Shown: positions 1 to 5,893, numbered from the stretch's first letter. The stretch is DNA of 7,393 nt from Clostridiales bacterium (GCA_004555155.1 SFJH01000060.1:1-7393), one strand, 5' to 3'. Notes: a model not told the origin generated them from the letters alone. A program made the numbers and translations.

Positions 1-2
1 GC

Positions 3-581
3 ACCGCTTATTACGACCTGGACTTCACCGCCGACGGCCAGAGCTATGAATACGACATCGACGCCGTCACCGGCACGGTCATCGCCACTGGCCAGAACAC
101 CAACGACCACCAGACCTCCGGCGCCGCCGGCACCACCGCCGTGGACGAGGCCAAGGCCAAGGAGATCGCCCTGGAGCACGCCGGGCTGAGCCAGGACCAG
201 GTCACCTTCCTCCAGTGCAAGCTGGACCGGGATGACGGCCGCCAGGTCTACGACGTGGAGTTCTACGCCGCCGACTACACAGAGTATGACTACGAGATCG
301 ACGCCGCCACCGGAGAGATTCTCTCCTACGACTATGACGCCGAGGGCTACACCCCCTCCACTTCCTCTGGCACCCAGTCCATCACCGCAGAGCGGGCCAA
401 AGAGATTGCCCTGGCGGAGGTGCCTGGTGCCGCGGCCAGCGACATCTACGAGTTCGAAGTGGACCAGGACGACGGCCGTTTGGAGTATGAGGGCACCATC
501 TACTACAACGGCACAAAGTACGAGTTCAGCATCGACGGCTACAGCGGCGCTATCCGCAGCTGGGAAGTCGACAACCACTGA
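3..581 (+). CDS. PepSY-repeat secreted protein, 5'-truncated by the window edge
   Basis: The frame is open from the left edge and ends at TGA 579-581, leaving 192 visible residues. A GTG at 141 could start it, but PepSY-like sequence continues upstream of it in frame (residues about 1-30), so the true start lies outside the window. Three PepSY-type units are visible: the end of one (about 1-30), a complete one (about 47-115) and a complete one (about 126-192). Each complete unit has an AKEIAL helix, a DDGR turn, alternating Tyr/acidic strands and a final D-x-x-T/S-G-x-I motif. PepSY domains occur in protease propeptides and in secreted or membrane-anchored proteins, where they are thought to inhibit or chaperone peptidases. 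The composition is strongly acidic and there is no membrane segment in the visible part. Any signal peptide or anchor would be in the missing N-terminus. The assignment is confident; the specific role is unknown. Confidence 0.85.
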   Translation, partial: TAYYDLDFTADGQSYEYDIDAVTGTVIATGQNTNDHQTSGAAGTTAVDEAKAKEIALEHAGLSQDQVTFLQCKLDRDDGRQVYDVEFYAADYTEYDYEIDAATGEILSYDYDAEGYTPSTSSGTQSITAERAKEIALAEVPGAAASDIYEFEVDQDDGRLEYEGTIYYNGTKYEFSIDGYSGAIRSWEVDNH

Positions 582-598
582 ATCCCAAAGAAAACCGC

Positions 599-634
599 AA
601 GCGCCTTGGGGAGTTCCCCAAGGCGCTTTGTCGT
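599..634 (+). terminator. Rho-independent terminator after the PepSY gene
   Basis: A perfect 13-bp stem (arms 599-611 and 616-628) with AGTT loop starts 17 bases after the PepSY stop. The right arm runs into TTTGTCGT, a short T tail. On the opposite strand the hairpin is followed by a T-rich stretch (GCGGTTTTCTTT), so it may also stop minus-strand transcription from the convergent VanW gene, which ends at 662. Confidence 0.8.
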
Positions 635-661
635 GGTCTGTTGCAAGGCTGTGTTTTCGGT

Positions 662-1240
662 TCACTTGGCCGTGGCTTTCAGGCGGGCCATGGCCCGGGC
701 CAGGGCGGCCTTGGAGTGGTGGTACTCCTGCACGCTCTGCTTCTGGCGCAGCTGTTCCTCGGCCCGCTCCTTGGCCCGCTGGGCGCGGGCCTTGTCGATC
801 TCCTCCGGCCGCTCGGCGGTGGAGGCCACCAGGATGGCATAGTCCGGCATCACTTCCGCAAACCCTTGGCTGACAATGACCTGGTGCCACTGCCCCTCCG
901 TGTGATAGCGCACCGTGCCGGGCTCCAGCTGCATCAGCGCCAGATACAGCGTGGCGGCCGCCTGACCCACGCCGCCGCCGATCACCTCCGCGCCGCGGCC
1001 GTTGAGCGCAGGCACATAGCCGCGCTGTTCCGTGCGCGGGCCCACCACGGCGTTGAATGAGAAGGTCTCGCCGCTGGACAGGGTGAACTGGTTGACGGCG
1101 CGCGCGGCCAGCAGCACGTTGACGCCCCGGGGCGCGTCGGCGTCCTCCAACGGGGTGGAGGCCACAGCGCCGGCGGCAAAGGCGGGGAACATTGACAGGG
1201 CCAGAATCAGCGCCGTCAGCCATGCAAGAGATCGAACCAT
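662..1240 (-). CDS. VanW-domain exported protein with divergent motif
   Basis: A 192-residue protein. The ATG at 1240 is chosen because AAAGGTGGG lies 7 bases upstream and a signal peptide starts at once (basic R3, hydrophobic stretch about 5-25, Ala-rich cleavage region). The frame is also open upstream into scpA, so a fusion product is formally possible. Residues about 39-110 match the VanW signature: NVLLAARAVN, GETFSFNAVVGPRTEQRGYVPA, then GGGVGQAAATLY. The family usually has GGG[IV]CQ here, so the conserved Cys is replaced by Gly92. The normal VanW C-terminal strands are reduced, and residues about 143-192 are a highly charged Lys/Arg/Glu/Gln/Ala segment likely to form a helix or coiled coil. 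VanW proteins are envelope proteins found with vancomycin-resistance clusters and widely in Firmicutes; their biochemical role is not settled. It is last in the minus-strand block and ends facing the PepSY terminator. Confidence 0.8.
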   Translation of the reverse strand: MVRSLAWLTALILALSMFPAFAAGAVASTPLEDADAPRGVNVLLAARAVNQFTLSSGETFSFNAVVGPRTEQRGYVPALNGRGAEVIGGGVGQAAATLYLALMQLEPGTVRYHTEGQWHQVIVSQGFAEVMPDYAILVASTAERPEEIDKARAQRAKERAEEQLRQKQSVQEYHHSKAALARAMARLKATAK

Positions 1241-1257
1241 GCTCAACCCACCTTTCC

Positions 1258-1288
1258 GTCGGGGCAGAATCATGCCCGACCCTTTTTT
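1258..1288 (+). terminator. Plus-directed intrinsic terminator inside the VanW leader
   Basis: GTCGGGGCA (1258-1266) pairs with TGCCCGAC (1273-1280) with one bulged G and a 6-base loop, followed by CC and six Ts (1283-1288). It has the full form of a Rho-independent terminator, but only in the plus direction, where no plus-strand gene precedes it. On the minus strand the same hairpin sits in the untranslated leader between a TATAAT and the VanW ribosome binding site, without a T tail. Confidence 0.55.
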
Positions 1289-1294
1289 ATTATA
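1289..1294 (-). promoter_or_regulatory. Candidate -10 box for the VanW gene
   Basis: A perfect TATAAT lies on the minus strand about 48 bases upstream of the VanW ATG. At 16-18 base spacing the -35 candidates are poor (ACCTTT/AACCTT), so only the -10 supports this call. If active, it would let the VanW gene be transcribed independently of scpA. Confidence 0.4.
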
Positions 1295-1326
1295 GACGGG
1301 CCGGACGAGGAAAAGGTTCCTGTTTT

Positions 1327-1912
1327 TCAGGCGGAGGTCAGATAAATCTCCTCCGCGCAGCTTCCGCGCGATGCGCGACATGCAGCCGGACACGGTGAAC
1401 TGGTCGCGTAGAATCTCGCGGTTGGCCATGGTTTCGGCCTGCTCGCTGGCCTCGGCGCGGGCCAGCACCCGCTGAAACGCGCGCACCAGCTTGTCCAGCG
1501 TCAGGCCGGTGATTTCGATGTTGGGCGGCGGCAGCGGGTATTCCTCGGGCATCTTGGTCAGCAGCGCCCGGGCTTCCAGGCGGTGCATTTGCTCGGAGGC
1601 CTCCTTGAACTGCTTGTACTCGGTCAGCTGCTTGATCAGCGCCTCCTCGGGGGAGAGCTCGTCCTCGCTCTCGGGCCTGGGCGGCTTGGGCAGCATGGCG
1701 CGGGACTTGATCTCCAACAGCGTCGCCGCCATCTGCAGAAATTCGCTGGCGGAGTCCATGTCCAGCTCGTCGGTGAGCTTCATGGCCTCCAGATACTGCT
1801 CGGTGATCTCGCTGACGAAGATGTCCTGGATGTCCACCTTGGCGTTGGAGATCAGCGTCAGCAGCAGGTCCAGCGGGCCGTCGAACTGCTTCAGCGATAC
1901 GATATAGGCCAT
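1327..1912 (-). CDS. scpA: Segregation and condensation protein A, apparently truncated
   Basis: ScpA is the kleisin of the bacterial SMC-ScpAB condensin. Its N-terminal domain binds one SMC neck, its middle binds ScpB and its C-terminal winged helix binds the other SMC head. The start at 1912 has AGGAGGG overlapping the stop of the upstream protease gene. Family features are clear: FDGPLDLLLTLI (10-21), DIxDIxVxxITEQYL (27-41), ASEFLQMAATLLEIKSR (55-71), then the acidic linker and the FTVSGCMSRIARKL segment (172-185). The typical length is about 240-260 residues, but here homology stops near residue 186. A second frame gives AEEIYLTSA then a stop at 1327-1329, which resembles the normal ScpA C-terminus. 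About 40 residues of the winged helix therefore look deleted, with a frame change. In its own frame the gene continues with no stop into the VanW gene at 1240, giving a 416-residue fusion ending at 662. An assembly error at about 1345-1365 is an alternative. Confidence 0.85.
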
Positions 1913-1921
1913 GGCTCCCTC

Positions 1922-2767
1922 CTAAAACAGGCCGAAGGCGCGGAACACCGCGCTCATCAGCGCGCCCACGCCGGTCAGCACACCGGCGTAGGCCCGGCTG
2001 AGCACCTCGGACAGCGCGCCGGAGAACATGGCCAGATACAGAATCGCCATGCTGATTCCCTGGGCCTGCCGGGTGGCGAACAGCCGTCCCTTTAGGATCA
2101 GGTCGTTGAGCACGTGGTAGCCGTCCAGCGGCGGCAGCGGGATCAGGTTGAAGATGGCCAGCACCAGGTTGGTCATCACGAAATAGCCCAGCATCTGGTA
2201 GGCGTAGCCCGCGACGGAGCCGAACGCCGGGGCGATCAGCACGTCCGAAAGGCCGATGCCGTAGCGCAGCAGGTCGGAGATGTAGTAGTAGTACTGGCCG
2301 CTGACCAGCACCGGCACGCCGTCGGCGGTGGTGCGGAACAGCGCGTCCGCGGCGTTCAGGCTGGCCCGGACGGGGATCGACGCCAGCGCCGCCGCGATCA
2401 CCGCGTACATCACGATGCAGCCCGCCGCGAACAGCAGCAGGTTCATGGCGATGCCCGCGATGGAGACCTTCAGGTCGTCCCGGCGGTAATTGCGATAGTT
2501 GCGCGGGTTCACCGGCACCGGCTTCGCCCAGCCGATGCCCAGCACCAGCATGCACACCAGGCCCACCGGGTCCAGGTGCTTCAGCGGGTTCAGCGTCACG
2601 CGGCCCAGCATGCGCGCGGTGGGGTCGCCGCAGCGGTCGGCCACCCAGCCGTGGGCGGCCTCGTGGGCGGAGATGGCCAGCAGCCGACCCGGCAGCGCCA
2701 GCAGCAGCACGATCAGCGTCGCCCTGGGATCGGCGAACAGGTCGCCCAGGATTCCGAAGTTTTGCAT
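1922..2767 (-). CDS. Site-2 protease family (M50) membrane metalloprotease
   Basis: A 281-residue multi-pass membrane protein. The zinc-binding HEAAH is at 35-39 in the first hydrophobic region. The second active-site motif, NLIPLPPLDG (207-216), supplies the metal-binding Asp215. Other hydrophobic segments lie at about 64-80, 103-130, 171-206 and 236-275. It has no PDZ domain, so it fits the short Firmicute group that lies next to scpA rather than RseP or SpoIVFB. These enzymes cut substrate helices within the membrane; the substrate here is unknown. The ATG at 2767 is preceded by AAAGGA with 8-base spacing. It lies 49 bases downstream of the nucleotidyltransferase stop and 9 bases before scpA, whose ribosome binding site overlaps this gene's TAG, so translational coupling to scpA is likely. 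The protease-scpA pairing is a common Clostridia arrangement. Confidence 0.92.
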   Translation of the reverse strand: MQNFGILGDLFADPRATLIVLLLALPGRLLAISAHEAAHGWVADRCGDPTARMLGRVTLNPLKHLDPVGLVCMLVLGIGWAKPVPVNPRNYRNYRRDDLKVSIAGIAMNLLLFAAGCIVMYAVIAAALASIPVRASLNAADALFRTTADGVPVLVSGQYYYYISDLLRYGIGLSDVLIAPAFGSVAGYAYQMLGYFVMTNLVLAIFNLIPLPPLDGYHVLNDLILKGRLFATRQAQGISMAILYLAMFSGALSEVLSRAYAGVLTGVGALMSAVFRAFGLF

Positions 2768-2816
2768 GGTTCCATTCCTTTCGAGGGGGTTGGGAAGGGG
2801 AGCGCCGCGGGCCGAC

Positions 2817-3842
2817 TCAGTCCGTCGCGTGGCGGCGAAGGATCGCGTCGGTGACGGCGCGCAGCTCCGGGAGCGCGCGGAGCGTCTCGCGGCGGGCGGC
2901 GAGAATCTCGCCCTCGCTGTCGCGATGGACGGCGGCCAGGGCTTCGTGAAAGGCGGGCAGATAGAGAGCGAAGCCCTCGGGATCGTCCGCCGACAGGATC
3001 TTCATCGCCCGGGCCCAGGTAGCGAGAATCCAGAACATGGACTCCCGGTGGTCGCCGACGTCGATCCGCGCGGCGATGTCGTCCAGCGCCACGGCGCGGC
3101 ACTGGGGCGAGACGTCGCTGGAGAAGGGAAACGGCGTGCGGCCCCGGGCGGCGGCGCGGTCGTAGAGCGGCGCGAGCGCGTCCAGCAGCGCCCGGGCGCG
3201 GGCCCGGGTCACGTCGGCGAAGCCCGCCAACGACAGCAGCCGCTCCGACCAGTCGGGGAAGCCCTCCGCCGCCAGCACCTCCCGGGCGCGCAGGTAGCGC
3301 AGCCGCACGGTGGGGTTCTTCAGCGCCGAGACCAGCACGGCGTGGGCGGCGATTCCCGTGGGGAACAGCCAGGACAGCGTCCGGTCCGGCAGCGGCTCCG
3401 GCAGCGGCGCGGTCAGTCCGCTGTGCACCCGGTTCAGCGCGCCGTCCCGGCGCAGGGCGATGGCGTCCCGCCGGGCGAAGCGTTCGGCGACTTCCCGCTG
3501 CAGCGCCGCGAGCGCGCCCGTGGGATCCCGCAGCAGCCGCCCGAAGCGCAGCGAGTGGGCCAGATGATAGTCGGCCAGCGCCCGCTCCGGGGGAAAGATC
3601 GCGTCCGCGGCCAGATAGCTGATCTCCAGCAGCGCGCCCCGGTGGAGAAACTTGCCCCGCTTCGGGGGCGGCGGCGCGTCGAGCACCGCGAATACGTCCA
3701 GATCGGAGCCTGCGGGCAAGGGCGCGGATTCGGGCAGCGTCGCGGCGCTGCCGCCGACGTATGCGCCGAGAAAGCCCGGGGACTGCGATTCGCACCGGTC
3801 GATCCAGTCCGTCGCGGCCAGGGCGGCCTCTTGGATGGTCAT
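2817..3842 (-). CDS. Nucleotidyltransferase-fold protein of unknown substrate
   Basis: A 341-residue soluble protein. The N-terminal helix (1-26) is followed by the DNA polymerase beta-type nucleotidyltransferase signature: GGS at 30-32, then GSDLDVFAV at 45-53 with carboxylates D47 and D49, and a plausible third one at E73 in LLEISYL. The rest (about 85-341) is helical and Arg/Ala-rich, as in the C-terminal domains of aminoglycoside-adenylyltransferase-like and other uncharacterised members. I do not recognise the substrate. The start at 3842 has GGAGGA 7 bases upstream, and the N-terminus runs naturally into the GGS motif. Its first 28 codons and leader are repeated four more times upstream (3883-4380). 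It begins the minus-strand block that continues into the M50 protease and scpA, with no terminator visible in between. The fold is confident; a nucleotide-transfer reaction is inferred from the motif. Confidence 0.8.
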   Translation of the reverse strand: MTIQEAALAATDWIDRCESQSPGFLGAYVGGSAATLPESAPLPAGSDLDVFAVLDAPPPPKRGKFLHRGALLEISYLAADAIFPPERALADYHLAHSLRFGRLLRDPTGALAALQREVAERFARRDAIALRRDGALNRVHSGLTAPLPEPLPDRTLSWLFPTGIAAHAVLVSALKNPTVRLRYLRAREVLAAEGFPDWSERLLSLAGFADVTRARARALLDALAPLYDRAAARGRTPFPFSSDVSPQCRAVALDDIAARIDVGDHRESMFWILATWARAMKILSADDPEGFALYLPAFHEALAAVHRDSEGEILAARRETLRALPELRAVTDAILRRHATD

Positions 3843-3873
3843 GGCATGTCCTCCGCTTTACGAGGATTTGGGT

Positions 3874-3966
3874 TCACCGGAAGTATGTGCCGGGAAAGCC
3901 CGGCGTCTGCGATTCGCACCGGTCGATCCAGTCCGTCGCGGCCAGGGCGGCCTCTTGGATGGTCAT
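3874..3966 (-). pseudogene. 30-codon mini-ORF, array copy 2
   Basis: The ATG at 3966 has a GGGGG/GGACA-type purine tract 7 bases upstream. The first 28 codons parallel the nucleotidyltransferase, with Thr for Ser21 and Pro for Leu25. It then crosses into the next repeat and stops at TGA 3874-3876, 31 bases before the true start of the enzyme. It encodes only the N-terminal helix. It is either a non-functional duplicate or a translated leader peptide. Confidence 0.5.
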
Positions 3967-3998
3967 GGCGTGTCCCCCTGCTTTCCGAGGCTTTGGGT

Positions 3999-4091
3999 TC
4001 ATTGGAAGTAGGTGCCGGAAAAGTCCGGGGACTGCGATTCGCACCGGTCGATCCAGGCCGTCGCGGCCAGAGAGGCCTCTTGGATGGTCAT
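3999..4091 (-). pseudogene. 30-codon mini-ORF, array copy 3
   Basis: Same layout as copy 2: intact ribosome binding site, ATG at 4091 and stop at 3999-4001, 32 bases before the start of the next copy. Differences from the enzyme include Ser7, Ala12, Asp23 and Ser25. The last two come from paired changes in a small hairpin. Confidence 0.5.
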
Positions 4092-4339
4092 GGCGTGTCC
4101 CCCGCTTTCCGAGGATTTGGGTTCATCGGAAGTATGTGCCGGGAAAGCCCGGGGATTGCGATTCGCACCGGTCGATCCAGACCGTCGCGGCCAGGGCGGC
4201 CTCTTGGATGGTCATGGCGTGTCCCTCCGCTTTCCGAGGATTTGGGTTCATCGGAAGTTGCGCCGAGAAAGCCCGGGGACTGCGATTCGCACCGGTCGAT
4301 CCAGTCCGTCGCGGCCAGAGAGGCCTCTTGGATGGTCAT
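4088..4339 (-). pseudogene. Most upstream array copy 5, frame-shifted mini-ORF
   Basis: ATG at 4339 behind GGGGAGGACACGCC. The first 26 codons match the enzyme start (Ser7 variant). A 2-base deletion at the junction with copy 4 (GTTGCGCC instead of GTATGTGCC on the plus strand) removes the usual TGA. The frame therefore reads through copy 4 out of register for 83 codons and ends at 4088-4090, overlapping the start codon of copy 3. The tail is not expected to be a meaningful protein. Confidence 0.45.
4123..4215 (-). pseudogene. 30-codon mini-ORF, array copy 4
   Basis: ATG at 4215 behind GGAGGGACACGCC; stop at 4123-4125, 31 bases before the next start. It has Val at residue 12 and Pro at 25, and a synonymous CAA for Gln20. 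Same truncated N-terminus as copies 2 and 3. Confidence 0.5.
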
Positions 4340-4376
4340 GGCGTGTCCTCCCCGCTTTTCGAGATTTTGGGTTCAT

Positions 4377-4431
4377 CGAAAACCAGCCCCTCGTCCGGAT
4401 GGGGCGAGAGGCCGGCAGAGGGGCGTTGGTT
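4377..4431 (-). terminator. Possible terminator after the small membrane protein gene
   Basis: On the minus strand AACCA-(AC)-GCCCCTC pairs with GAGGGGC-TGGTT (plus positions 4418-4431 and 4381-4392) around a long GC-rich loop, ending in TTTTCG. It overlaps the stop codon of the upstream gene. The T tail is short and the loop is long, so it may be weak and allow readthrough into the repeat array. Confidence 0.35.
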
Positions 4432-4721
4432 CAGGGCAGCGGCGTAGGCGTGGGCGCGGGCGCCTGGGCGGCGGCCTCGCGCAGGAGGTTGGCCAGCTCG
4501 GCGGCCTGCTCCGGCAGCGCCAGCAGCAGCGCCGCTCCCGCCGCCACCGCGATCAGCATCCACAGCAGCATGGCCGTGGCGAAGCTCTTCTTCGACGGGG
4601 ACTTGGCGAAGATCAGGAAGCAGATCACGGCGATGAGGTTGACGCCGGGAATCGAGCATAGCAGCAGCGTGCCCATCCAGTTCAGCACGGAAATTTTAGC
4701 GGTTTTCTTTGCGCGGGCCAT
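4431..4721 (-). CDS. Small two-helix membrane protein, function unknown
   Basis: A 96-residue protein. The ATG at 4721 is preferred because AAAGGAG lies 8 bases upstream; an earlier in-frame TTG at 4739 would place that site inside the gene. A basic N-terminus (ARAKKTAK) precedes hydrophobic helix 1 (about 12-38, NWMGTLLL...IPGVNLIAVICFLIFAK). A Lys/Ser loop (40-46, SPSKKSF) leads to helix 2 (about 49-69). The tail is Ala/Pro-rich (TPTPLP). The pattern W-x-G-T-L-L-L, I-P-x-V-N-L-I and S-K-K-S-F-A resembles small hypothetical membrane proteins common in Clostridia, but I cannot name a function. It has its own near-consensus promoter and sits between the amidohydrolase and the repeat array. The real-gene call rests on the promoter, the ribosome binding site and the membrane topology. 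Confidence 0.75.
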   Translation of the reverse strand: MARAKKTAKISVLNWMGTLLLCSIPGVNLIAVICFLIFAKSPSKKSFATAMLLWMLIAVAAGAALLLALPEQAAELANLLREAAAQAPAPTPTPLP

Positions 4722-4792
4722 GGTCAGCGCTCCTTTCAAAGGCGTCGGCGGTCCGTGGGAACGGAGCCGTCTGTGTACAGTCTTCCTTCATT

Positions 4793-4821
4793 ATTATACA
4801 TAGGGGCAGGCGGCGCGTCAA
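4793..4821 (-). promoter_or_regulatory. Near-consensus sigma-A promoter for the small membrane protein gene
   Basis: TTGACG (4816-4821), a 17-base spacer and TATAAT (4793-4798) read on the minus strand, matching the housekeeping consensus at 11 of 12 positions. It lies about 70 bases upstream of the ATG at 4721. If the terminator at 4377-4431 leaks, this is also the likely promoter for the repeat array and the nucleotidyltransferase-protease-scpA block, because no comparable promoter is seen within the array. Confidence 0.75.
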
Positions 4822-4861
4822 ATCCTGCGGCGGGATATTCGAAGAAATGTCATGTTTTCGA

Positions 4862-5656
4862 TCAGATATTGTCTCCAAGCAGCGCCAGATGGTTGCGCCA
4901 GAGGATGCGCTCCTTCTCGTCGTCGCTCAGCGGCAGGCGCAGGAAGCGCTCCACCTCCTCCCGGGGCGTCCACATGGGATAGTCCGTGCCGAACAGCACG
5001 CGATCCGTGCCGTAGCCCCGGATGATGTTCACCGACGTGGGCGCGTCCAGCGCGTAGATGGCGCTGGAGGTGTCCACCCAGACGTCCTGGCCGATCAGCT
5101 CCGCCGCCGCGGCTTCCCAGGTGGTCCAGCCGCCCAGATGCGCGCAGATCAGCTTGAGCCCCTTCACCTCGCGCAGCATGCGCTTGATCCGCTCCGGCGC
5201 GGAGTTGTCGCAGCGGTAGTCGCCGCAGTGCAGCAGCACCGGCAGCCGCCCGGCGATGGCGCTGAACATGTCCAGCGCCCGGGGCTCGTCCACCTTGAAG
5301 CCCTGAAATTCCGGGTGCAGTTTTACGCCCCGGAAGCCGTCGGTCACCATCTGATCCACGGCGCGGTCCGGCCACGGCGTGTCCGGGTGCAGCGTGCCGA
5401 AGGGCGCCAGGCGCTCCGGATGCGCATGGGCCGCGTCCAGCACGAAATGGTTGATGCTGTCCACCTGATGCGGCGTGGTGGCCACCGAATGGGCCGCGCA
5501 GCGGGTGACGCCCGCCTCGTCCATCCGCTTGAGCAGCGTGGTCAGCCGGCCGTCGTTGCGCACCTCGATGTCGTCGTAGGCGTGGCTGATGGCGTATACC
5601 GCACGGTCGGCGATGGCGTCGGGATAGATGTGCGCGTGAATGTCGAATATCTTCAT
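4862..5656 (-). CDS. Amidohydro_2 family metal-dependent hydrolase
   Basis: A 264-residue TIM-barrel hydrolase of the amidohydrolase superfamily (ACMSD-like/Amidohydro_2 branch: hydrolases and decarboxylases). The metal site is readable in order: HAH at 7-9 (DIHAHIYP), GVKLHPEFQGF with K112 and H114, LHCGD with H143, CAHLGGW with H173, and FGTDYPMW with D225. All expected ligands are present and the length is normal. The substrate cannot be deduced. The ATG at 5656 is chosen because AGGAGA lies 9 bases upstream and DIHAH follows at once; an in-frame ATG at 5695 would add 13 residues without family similarity. No clear terminator follows, so it may be co-transcribed with the small membrane protein gene 140 bases downstream. 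Its upstream region holds three tandem TATAAT-hairpin elements that could drive it. Confidence 0.9.
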   Translation of the reverse strand: MKIFDIHAHIYPDAIADRAVYAISHAYDDIEVRNDGRLTTLLKRMDEAGVTRCAAHSVATTPHQVDSINHFVLDAAHAHPERLAPFGTLHPDTPWPDRAVDQMVTDGFRGVKLHPEFQGFKVDEPRALDMFSAIAGRLPVLLHCGDYRCDNSAPERIKRMLREVKGLKLICAHLGGWTTWEAAAAELIGQDVWVDTSSAIYALDAPTSVNIIRGYGTDRVLFGTDYPMWTPREEVERFLRLPLSDDEKERILWRNHLALLGDNI

Positions 5657-5698
5657 GCTTGTCGCTCTCCTGGGTTGTTTTCCGCATTTTGGCATGCC

Positions 5699-5893
5699 GT
5701 GATTGCCGATCCCGCTGAAGCGGGAGCGGCCCGGGCGGGCCTGCGGCTTGCCTGATCATTATACCGTGACCGCCGCTCCGCTGAAGCGTGGGCGGCCCGG
5801 CCTGCGGCTTGCCTGATCATTATACCATGATTGTCGTTCCCGCTGAAGCGTGAACGACCCGGCCAAGTCTTCGACTTGCCTAATCATTATACC
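5699..5893 (-). repeat. Three tandem 61-67 bp elements, each with a TATAAT and a hairpin
   Basis: Copies at 5699-5765, 5766-5826 and 5827-5893 each end on the plus strand in CTTGCCT[GA]ATCATTATACC. Read on the minus strand each gives GGTATAATGAT, a small GC hairpin, and then a longer hairpin with a CGC-TTCA-GCG tip. The outer stem of that hairpin is GCCG/CGGC in the first two copies and GTCG/CGAC in the third, a paired change that keeps pairing. The hairpin next to TATAAT has AGTC/GACT in the third copy and a GCC/GGC core in the others. The TTCA loop falls about where a -35 would be for the next TATAAT downstream. The elements occupy the divergent intergenic stretch 5657-6047 and contain no gene. 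Confidence 0.85.

Larger units (their letters stand above)
3759..4380 (-). repeat. Five tandem copies (~124 bp) of a gene's leader and first 28 codons
   Basis: Copies lie at about 3759-3882, 3883-4007, 4008-4131, 4132-4256 and 4257-4380. Start codons are at 3842, 3966, 4091, 4215 and 4339 (spacing 124, 125, 124, 124). Each copy carries, on the minus strand, a GGAGG-type ribosome binding site, ATG and the MTIQEA... N-terminus of the nucleotidyltransferase. The duplicated part ends at the Tyr28 codon, just before the catalytic GGS motif. Copies differ by scattered substitutions and small indels, including many amino-acid-changing ones (residue 12 is Asp, Ala or Val; residue 25 is Leu, Pro or Ser). 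Ribosome binding sites and start codons are intact throughout. Copies 1 and 5 share one variant of the FLG region, and copies 3 and 5 share the Ser7 codon, suggesting exchange between copies. This array fills most of the otherwise gene-free stretch 3843-4430. Confidence 0.95.

Noticed and set aside
1338..2555. 405-codon minus-strand frame overlapping scpA and the protease gene
   Set aside because: It is an out-of-frame reading of the two well-supported genes and is Arg/Ala/Gly-rich without motifs.
3759..4380. Integron cassette array with attC sites
   Set aside because: Units contain one gene's start region only, with no GTTRRRY core sites, no integrase and no varied cassettes.
3761..4447. 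Plus-strand repeat protein reading across the 124-bp array
   Set aside because: Repeat peptides appear in several plus frames because the unit is not a multiple of three. There is no ribosome binding site, and the conserved signals in each unit are minus-strand start sites.
2499..4661. 720-codon plus-strand open frame
   Set aside because: It lies antisense to the M50, nucleotidyltransferase and membrane-protein genes, all of which have family motifs and ribosome binding sites. High GC with few stops explains it, and its composition (Arg/Gly/Gln-rich, repeated) is typical of a shadow.
4722..4739. Upstream TTG start for the small membrane protein
   Set aside because: It would put the AAAGGAG ribosome binding site inside the coding region; the ATG at 4721 is correctly spaced from it.
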